NCBI GenBank assembly: GCA_036504595.1 | Contig: DASXUX010000035.1 | Coordinates: 1 to 19,669 of the forward strand | Reading direction: 5' to 3' | DNA: 19,669 nt | Origin: DASXUX01 sp036504595 | GTDB lineage: Bacteria > Planctomycetota > SZUA-567 > H5-PLA8 | Shown: one piece after another, positions 14,658-19,669 of the stretch | Layout: every line of letters starts with the position of its first letter | Position numbering within the stretch: position 1 is the first letter of the stretch | The notes under the pieces: generated by a model | What the model was told of the DNA's origin: nothing | Seen by the model: the letters and a program-made list of their open reading frames with translations, nothing else | The model's database searches: none | Position numbers and translations under genes: made by a program

Positions 14658-15557
14658 TCAGGAGAGGTCCACCCATCTGTCACCCTTCGGCGTTTTCTGG
14701 AGGTAGGCAAACTGCTCGCGACTGAAGTGAGGGTTTCGGCCCTGCCAGTCTATAATAAACTGCATTTTGAAGCGGTCGCCGTGCTCATTGCTGTATTCAC
14801 ACCAACACACAGTTCTTGCCGTCTCAAGCTGCGGCTCCTGAAGCTTCCACATTGCTTCCTTTTTTGCCCCGGCTTCAATATACGGCGGGACCACGACTTT
14901 CCCCGTGCTGCCATCGGTATGGCTGCAACCGCCGACTAGGTTTAGCGCGGCATTTTTGCCGATATTGTGGAGCTTTGCATTTACCGTTTGGCTGCCAGTC
15001 GTCACTTTCTCAATCAGGAAAAGACGAACAATCGTTTCCGGACTTGGCGGCATAGCCTTTGGCTCGATTCCGATGATATCGCGGATGGCATGTTCCATTT
15101 TCGCTTGAAGTTTTCTGCGTTCCTGCCCTTTTTCCGTCGCGTCCTCCGCTATTCGATAGGCCATCACTCTCTTGGTACGCAGATCGAAGGGAAGCTGTTC
15201 CGGTTCGCCGAACACGGTGTTGACGACCAAGATGATCCGACTCTCAGTCAGGTGTTTCCACGCGTACCCGAGTTCGAAAAGCACATTTGGATTCGGGCTT
15301 GGCCGTCCATAGCCCGAGTTGATAATCGATAGGTCGGCCACAAAGGCGTGCGCATTGTCAATCTTCTGAAGAATAGTACGGCCAATATCCGGCGAGCCCG
15401 CTACACCTGCCGTATCCCGATCAACTGCGGGCTCTACCATTATTGAAGCATCGGCGCGTAGAGATTCGGCAGCATCCTCCAGTGCTTTAAGAATGAAGCT
15501 GCGGTTACAGTTGTTTGGCAGGTCAGATTGCCAAGAATAGAACATCGTGAATTTCAT
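14658..15557 (-). CDS. TIR-like domain protein, probable immune effector
   Basis: 299 residues behind a strong GGAGG five bases before the ATG. Residues 1-150 match a TIR-like nucleotide-binding domain: FYSWQSDLPNNCNRSFI (6-22) at the first strand, VDRDTAGVAGSPDIG (45-59), VADLSIIN (73-80) and NPNVLFELGYAW (89-100). E96 is in the position of the catalytic Glu of NAD-cleaving TIR domains. The C-terminal half (about 170-290) is beta-rich and unrecognised, possibly a sensor. Such proteins occur in anti-phage islands and kill or arrest infected cells by degrading NAD or related nucleotides; NAD cleavage here is inferred from the residue only. It starts 28 bases after the stop of the six-hairpin gene and may be on the same transcript. 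Confidence 0.7.
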   Translation of the reverse strand: MKFTMFYSWQSDLPNNCNRSFILKALEDAAESLRADASIMVEPAVDRDTAGVAGSPDIGRTILQKIDNAHAFVADLSIINSGYGRPSPNPNVLFELGYAWKHLTESRIILVVNTVFGEPEQLPFDLRTKRVMAYRIAEDATEKGQERRKLQAKMEHAIRDIIGIEPKAMPPSPETIVRLFLIEKVTTGSQTVNAKLHNIGKNAALNLVGGCSHTDGSTGKVVVPPYIEAGAKKEAMWKLQEPQLETARTVCWCEYSNEHGDRFKMQFIIDWQGRNPHFSREQFAYLQKTPKGDRWVDLS

Positions 15558-15585
15558 GCCGTCCTCCGCAGGTTTGCGTTGCGGC

Positions 15586-16662
15586 CTACCGGGGCAAGTC
15601 GCAGAAGCGTGCTTTTCCGTCGATCAGTGCGATAATGGCCAGCGCCGGGCGCTCCACGTAAACGCTATCTCCGGTGAAGTGCAACATCGCTTCTCGCGTG
15701 GCCTCTCGAAGCTCTCCCATCTCCGCGCGCGAGGCACAACGGTTCGCTGCAATCAGCCATCGCTCAATCGGCATACCTTCATCGCCAGGCTTGAAGGACT
15801 TACGCACCCTCAACCAAAGTTCGGTGCGCGTTCCGTCGATGTGGGCGAGGGCGAACAATTGCGCCAAGCCATGAGGAAATGGCTTGGAAAGTCCGACGGT
15901 GTACACGCACTTCATATCCAGCGAGACCGCGAAGCACTGTTCCTTTTCAGACCAGAACCCCCGCAGCCCGGCAGCAACCCGCTCCGCTAACCGGCGGCAC
16001 CTGTTAGCTTCTTCCGTTTTGCCGACCGAATCGAAAAAAAGCGCGCCCTCCGCAAGCCCGCCGTAAATCTCGATATTGTCCATCAAGTATTTCATTGGGT
16101 AATCCGGCTTGGCAATCGTAAGGCCGTCGGTCTGAACTACGGCTTCGATGGCACCCAAAGCTCTCGTCGCGGCGGAAAGGACCTCAGGGCGTGGCGCGCC
16201 GTTCACCGCCTTCCGCCAGCGGTGAGCAACCATCAGAAAAGTGGCAGCGTAAGAATCGGTCGAATCACGTCGGCCGTTAGACTTGTATGCCGCGACCTTC
16301 CCTTCCTGATCGCAAATGGTGCCGTCGGATTCCTGATTGCGCCCGTACCACAAAAGCCAGCGCTCAACGCGGTCAACGTCCTCAGGGTTCGGTTGCAGAT
16401 CGTTTGCCGCCAGCAGCGCCATGGCCGCGAAATTCCCGATGTAGGGCACGCACCAGACCGGGTCGCCTGCGCCTTTGATGCGGATCATGCCATCGGGCAT
16501 CTGGCAGTGACGGATGATTCCAAGACAGTGATCAACCGCGCGCCAGTCTTCTTGAGAGATAGCGGCAGGTTCCGCCGCGACGGTCGAGCCAAGCTGGAGC
16601 GCTAAAATGACGATGGCATACAGGACCGAGTTCGGGGAGGCGGTCGCCGCTCTCGCATTCAT
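15586..16662 (-). CDS. Secreted six-hairpin (alpha/alpha barrel) glycosidase-like protein
   Basis: 358 residues from the ATG at 16662, which has GAGGAG four bases upstream and opens directly into a signal peptide (residues 1-31, SVLYAIVILALQLG then STVAA). The frame is open further to 16923, but that part overlaps the GH43-like gene and is rejected. The mature protein is a series of helical hairpins with phrases typical of the six-hairpin superfamily: CVPYIGNFAAMALLAAND, DSTDSYAATFLMVAHRW and EIYGGLAEGALFFDSVGK. Members cleave or bind oligosaccharides. Catalytic acid and base cannot be assigned. Sixty-five bases separate it from the upstream GH43-like gene; probable operon member. Confidence 0.6.
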   Translation of the reverse strand: MNARAATASPNSVLYAIVILALQLGSTVAAEPAAISQEDWRAVDHCLGIIRHCQMPDGMIRIKGAGDPVWCVPYIGNFAAMALLAANDLQPNPEDVDRVERWLLWYGRNQESDGTICDQEGKVAAYKSNGRRDSTDSYAATFLMVAHRWRKAVNGAPRPEVLSAATRALGAIEAVVQTDGLTIAKPDYPMKYLMDNIEIYGGLAEGALFFDSVGKTEEANRCRRLAERVAAGLRGFWSEKEQCFAVSLDMKCVYTVGLSKPFPHGLAQLFALAHIDGTRTELWLRVRKSFKPGDEGMPIERWLIAANRCASRAEMGELREATREAMLHFTGDSVYVERPALAIIALIDGKARFCDLPR

Positions 16663-16727
16663 GTCACTCCTCAATCTGTCCAAGCCCGAGCTGGGTTCGT
16701 GTCTTGCCGAGCTTCGGCAGATACCCC

Positions 16728-17750
16728 TTACGGATTCCACTGCAAAAGGTACTGCATCGTTGCCTCTCCGGTCTGTGGATCGAAGCCGACCGGCAGCCAG
16801 AGCTGCAAAGACTGATCGATCTCCACGCGCGCGCCGCCGGGGCCACGGAACCATTGATCGCACATGGCCAGCAGTTTGTCTGATTCGGCGATATGGACGA
16901 AGTTGGAAATCTGGCTGCTCCAAGTCTTTTTCTCGCTCATGAGGCCCATGTCCTTGTACGGACCCAACGGGGCGTCGGCGACGGCGTAACTGGTGTCCGT
17001 CGGGTTCCAGCCCTGAACACCCGAGCCCGCCGCGATGTATTTTCCTTTGTAGCGGATCAGCGCGGCCCCTTCGTAACGCTTGCTCTTGCCATCTGTGGGT
17101 AGCGCGATGCAGCTCTTGCCGCTCGTACTGAGGAAATCATCGGAGAGCAGATCGACACGGATGTTGCGGTGTCCATCGTCGAAGACAAGAAAGCCTTTAC
17201 CATCGGCATCCTTGAACAGCCCCAAATCCTGGCCCCAGCCATGTTCCTCGGCAGTGTTGCGCTGGCCGACAAAGGTGAACGGCCCGGTCGGTTTGTCGGC
17301 TGTGGCAACGGCCAGCATGGCGGCCGGATACTCTGGCTCGACAGTGCCGATGCAGAAGAACCAGAGAACGTACTTGCCGGATTTGTCGTTAAAGAGCACG
17401 TTTGGGCGGTGTGACGTGCCCTGCGACAGCCAGCCTTCTTTCGGGAACTCGAAGCATACGCCTTCGTATTTCCAATCCACCAGGTTCTTCGAGCTATAGC
17501 AGTTGAATCCCCGCTGGAGGTGGGCGGCCTTGCGGCCCCATAGACCGGTGGGGTTACCCTTGTAGCTGGTGCCGTACCAGTAGTAGGTGTCTCCGGCGCG
17601 CGTGATGCCGCCATCGTGGCACGAGACGGGATTTCCAGACGTATCCAGCCAAGCAATATCGTTGCGGATCATCTTGTCCTCGCCGAAAATGACGCGGCTG
17701 ACTGGAAGCGCGCAGGCAAGCAGCCAGATGAGCATCGGCAGTCTAAGCAT
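16728..17750 (-). CDS. Secreted GH43-like five-bladed beta-propeller glycosidase
   Basis: 340 residues from the ATG at 17750, with GGAAAGGA upstream at acceptable spacing, giving a signal peptide over residues 1-24. The propeller opens with DIAWLDTSGNPVSCHDGGIT (31-50) and DTYYWYGTSY, then FNCYSSKNLVDWKYEG (82-97), a blade pattern shared with GH43 enzymes close to exo-beta-1,3-galactanases. E226 in KRYEGAALIRYKGKYI is the candidate general acid. Predicted to trim terminal sugars from a plant or algal glycan outside the cytoplasm; specificity is not readable. The frame extends upstream to 17909, but that extension lacks a ribosome binding site and precedes the signal peptide, so it is rejected. 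Confidence 0.78.
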   Translation of the reverse strand: MLRLPMLIWLLACALPVSRVIFGEDKMIRNDIAWLDTSGNPVSCHDGGITRAGDTYYWYGTSYKGNPTGLWGRKAAHLQRGFNCYSSKNLVDWKYEGVCFEFPKEGWLSQGTSHRPNVLFNDKSGKYVLWFFCIGTVEPEYPAAMLAVATADKPTGPFTFVGQRNTAEEHGWGQDLGLFKDADGKGFLVFDDGHRNIRVDLLSDDFLSTSGKSCIALPTDGKSKRYEGAALIRYKGKYIAAGSGVQGWNPTDTSYAVADAPLGPYKDMGLMSEKKTWSSQISNFVHIAESDKLLAMCDQWFRGPGGARVEIDQSLQLWLPVGFDPQTGEATMQYLLQWNP

Positions 17751-17872
17751 AATCGCACATCCTTTCCGGCGTGGGCAACCACTTTCCATCTCCGAACCGT
17801 TCGATGACTTCTCGGCGTCGCGGTCGGCGGCATCTCGCTTTCCACCGCCTCGCGTTCTTTGCCTGCTGACAT
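17743..17872 (-). pseudogene. Possible frameshifted short coding remnant
   Basis: In the 158-base gap before the GH43-like gene, one frame starts MSAGKEREAVESEMPPTATP from ATG 17872. Another frame then reads REVIERFGDGKWLPTPERMC to a TAG at 17743-17745 that overlaps the GH43-like start. The second piece has a natural protein look (WLPTPERM). Joining the two would need one frameshift near 17800. It may be a relic of a small gene or simply leader sequence; no family recognised. Confidence 0.15.
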
Positions 17873-17908
17873 AATCGCCTCGGATTAAATCCTCAACTGC
17901 ATGCGGCA

Positions 17909-18787
17909 TTACTTCTGCTGTTCTCCGTCCTGCTTGGACTCTACCGGCCCAATGCGTTTGGTACCCACGGCTAGCTCGTCAATCCACAGCGTCTGTTCGT
18001 GGGGAAGCAACCCAGGGCCGAAGTACGGAGTGAGTAGGAACTGGTTGAACCTCATCCTCGGAAAGTCCGTGGAACGCAGGACGACATCCGACCGATCAAT
18101 CACCAGTTTCCCGTCGAACCAGCCCCGGACGACTCCATCGGCATTGGGCTTGTCGCTTTTCTGGTCGAGGCTGTTGAGCTGGAACATGGCCTCAACGCAG
18201 TGCCATTTTTCATCGTTGAACAGAGGCTCCTTGCTGTCGTACATCTGGCCGTTGCAGCCGCCTTTGAGTGGTCCCTGGGTGAGGCCGTGCGGGCTGTCTT
18301 TGTTCTGAATATCCTGAGCCGCCAGACGCAGCTTTCCGTTCCATGGCTCAATATAGACGGTGAGATGGCTGGCAGCCGGACCGTGAAACTTGGGATTCTC
18401 GGTGGTCATGAAATGCATGAGGTGGGGATGATACGGGCGTTCGGTCCAGCCCCAGCCCTTGGACAACTTCATGTAGAAGCGCAGATAGACCGTGTCGCTC
18501 GCCTCGAAGAGGTGACGAATCCCCGAAGAAGTCGTGGCGGTCGTCGCGCCGGTCTCCCAGCGGTACTCGATGCAACCTTTGCCAGCGTAAGCGTCCTTCC
18601 CGCCGACGGCAAACTTGTCCCCGTCGTACCATCCCCGTTGCAGCAGCTTGGAGTCGTCGAACCTTTCGGTAAACAGGACACCCGCTGGCTTCTCGTCAGC
18701 TTCCCCGGCCACCGCTTGCGCGGAGACCGGCGAGAGTACGCAGAGGCAGAAGAGTAAGGCAACCGTAGCGTTTGTCCCTGTGGTCAT
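17909..18787 (-). CDS. Secreted concanavalin-A-like / polysaccharide-lyase-like protein
   Basis: 292 residues, ATG with GAGG six bases upstream, signal peptide over about residues 1-24 (ATVALLFCLCVLSPVSAQA). The mature part is beta-rich in the manner of the jelly-roll lectin/glucanase fold. It has FTERFDDSKLLQRGWYDGDK near 39-58, a run of aromatic strands (VYLRFYMKLSKGWGW), HPHLMHF, and WFDGKLVIDRSD near the end. Similar secreted proteins include alginate-lyase-like and glucanase-like families, but catalytic residues cannot be assigned. First gene of the minus-strand carbohydrate series, starting 35 bases from an IS21-type end. Its stop is 158 bases before the GH43-like start. Confidence 0.6.
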   Translation of the reverse strand: MTTGTNATVALLFCLCVLSPVSAQAVAGEADEKPAGVLFTERFDDSKLLQRGWYDGDKFAVGGKDAYAGKGCIEYRWETGATTATTSSGIRHLFEASDTVYLRFYMKLSKGWGWTERPYHPHLMHFMTTENPKFHGPAASHLTVYIEPWNGKLRLAAQDIQNKDSPHGLTQGPLKGGCNGQMYDSKEPLFNDEKWHCVEAMFQLNSLDQKSDKPNADGVVRGWFDGKLVIDRSDVVLRSTDFPRMRFNQFLLTPYFGPGLLPHEQTLWIDELAVGTKRIGPVESKQDGEQQK

Positions 18788-18821
18788 GTCCGCCTCTTAG
18801 CAATAACTAAACCGGACGTGG

Positions 18822-18990
18822 TGTCAGCGCCGATGTGAAAATGCGGAAAGTCGCGGCATGTGTTTTGATGGGTGCCTTCGACCGAAAGGCGGTTGAACCG
18901 AAGAACGGAAGAACACTTCCAGAATCGGTTCTGTCACGAAGATTGCAGGAGCGCGGCCGAAAGTGCGGGCGCATTTTTAGACCGGCCGGA
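18822..18990 (+). mobile_element. Decayed IS21-type terminus with an inverted repeat unit
   Basis: From 18822 the plus strand reads TGTCAGCGCC followed by GATGTGAAAATGCGG, 24 of 25 bases identical to the end at 19530. At 18970-18986 the sequence CGCATTTTTAGACCGGC is an inverted unit, matching CGCATTTTCAAACCGGC of the left margin at 15 of 17 bases. Opposed units only 150 bases apart with no transposase gene between them suggest an internally deleted element or two ends brought together. It lies between the lyase-like gene start and the 3' end of the FGE-type gene. Confidence 0.5.
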
Positions 18991-19003
18991 AAGCACGTCT
19001 GCG

Positions 19004-19529
19004 CTATGGCATTTTCGGCACCTCCACCACCACGCGAAAGCCCGCGTGAGGTATGCGGTAATCAGCACTGTATGCTATCCGGCATGCTGCTCGACAATCG
19101 TTAGCGCGGACAGCATGGCAACCGCCGCGCAGCACACGGCCTTGTCCCTCCGAAGCTCCCAACGGATCGACGGCCGCTTCGGGCTTGTATCGTGCATAGC
19201 AATCCTGACACCACTGACAGATGTTGCCGTGCATGTCGTATGCGCCCCAAGCGTTTGGGAGTTTCTGTCCAACCGGATGCGTGCCGCTTGTTCCTATGCG
19301 GCAGTACCACGCGGCCTTGTCGAGATCGTTTTCGCTATCGCCGGTATAGTACGTCGTAGTTGTTCCCGCTCGGCACGCATGCTCCCATTCTGCCTCCGTT
19401 GGAAGACGCACGGACTCACCAGTCCTTTCGCCCAGCTTCCTGCAGAACGCCGTCGCATCGTTCCACGACACGCAGTCAACTGGGTGGGAAGCCCCTTTTT
19501 GCACGCTTGGATTCGCACCAATTGCCTGC
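19004..19529 (-). pseudogene. Formylglycine-generating-enzyme/SUMF1-type protein, 5'-truncated
   Basis: The frame starts right at the IS21-type end at 19530 and reads IGANPS... HPVDCVSWNDATAFCRKLGE, RLPTEAEWEHACRAGT, THPVGQKLPNAWGAYDMHGN, WCQD, then RVLRGG and HAGFRVV to the stop. These are the consecutive signatures of the FGE-sulfatase domain (C-type-lectin-like fold). True FGEs oxidise a Cys to formylglycine in sulfatases; many relatives are non-catalytic. Roughly the first 80-100 residues of the domain, plus any signal peptide, are missing. An internal ATG at 19504 could still start a 166-residue piece, but it would lack the N-terminal strands. No sulfatase gene is in the window. Confidence 0.8.
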
Positions 19530-19607
19530 TGTCAGCGCCGGTGTGAAAATGCGGTAAATCAGCCGGTTTGAAAATGTGGTGAATGCGCCGGTTTGAACGT
19601 GCGGTGG
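19530..19607 (+). repeat. IS21-type terminus with three tandem units, element body to the right
   Basis: Begins TGTCAGCGCC and contains three successive degenerate copies of a unit (CCGGTGTGAAAATGCGG, CCGGTTTGAAAATGTGG and CCGGTTTGAACGTGCGG), spaced about 24-25 bases. Tandem transposase-binding units directly inside the terminus are the hallmark of IS21-family ends. It is the inverted counterpart of the end at 91-141 and abuts the truncated FGE-type gene exactly. The remaining bases to 19669 show no gene I can support; an istA-like gene would be expected beyond the window. Confidence 0.7.
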
Positions 19608-19669
19608 CTGCATGGCGTCTGCGCGGGCGGTGGGTGTAAGCTGGCATGGTACGGCGGCTTCAGGGGTCG

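Noticed and set aside
16663..16923. N-terminal extension of the six-hairpin protein
   Set aside because: Overlaps the GH43-like gene and would bury the signal peptide.
1..19669. CRISPR array or tRNA-linked integration site
   Set aside because: No regularly spaced direct repeats of CRISPR size and no tRNA-like cloverleaf was noticed on either strand.

Overview
This window is about 57% G+C by eye and looks like accessory DNA from a free-living, polysaccharide-degrading bacterium. Secreted glycosidases, a formylglycine-generating-enzyme-type protein and IS21-type ends would suit the Planctomycetota/Verrucomicrobiota/Lentisphaerota group or a similar lineage. That placement is inference; there is no rRNA or housekeeping gene to test it.

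Layout. Positions 1-141 are the outer end of an IS21-like element whose body lies to the left. Positions 285-1232 (-) encode a phospholipase-D-fold nuclease-like protein. Positions 1254-2059 hold gene debris: an orphan plus-strand reading frame, a small gene broken by a frameshift and a stop, and a tiny ORF behind a strong ribosome binding site. Positions 2060-2830 (-) encode an AT-richer PD-(D/E)XK nuclease-like protein.

Positions 12752 down to 2961 form one long minus-strand defence operon: hsdR, then an MBL-fold hydrolase, a fossil 5' end of hsdM, a TPR-like protein, hsdM, hsdS, an unrecognised all-alpha protein, and a QueC-like PP-loop ATPase with a C-terminal PD-(D/E)XK-like domain. Overlapping or abutting stop/start codons tie hsdR to MBL, and hsdM to hsdS to the unknown gene to the queC-like gene. 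The four extra genes therefore look like part of one Type I restriction-modification-based system and not like bystanders. The unknown-protein/QueC-nuclease pair is the strongest candidate for an undescribed system here.

Positions 12939-18787 form a carbohydrate island. A secreted GH20/GH67-like glycosidase reads rightward. Leftward, three secreted proteins follow in series: a concanavalin-A-like/lyase-like protein, a GH43-like glycosidase and a six-hairpin glycosidase-like protein. A TIR-like protein of immune-effector type follows 28 bases after the last of them. Positions 18822-19669 contain a second IS21-type end, a 5'-truncated FGE/SUMF1-type gene, and a third IS21-type end at exactly the truncation point. 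The third end is an inverted match to the one at positions 91-141. The whole defence-plus-glycosidase block is thus bounded by IS21-like termini facing outward. I saw no tRNA, rRNA, CRISPR array or convincing rho-independent terminator.
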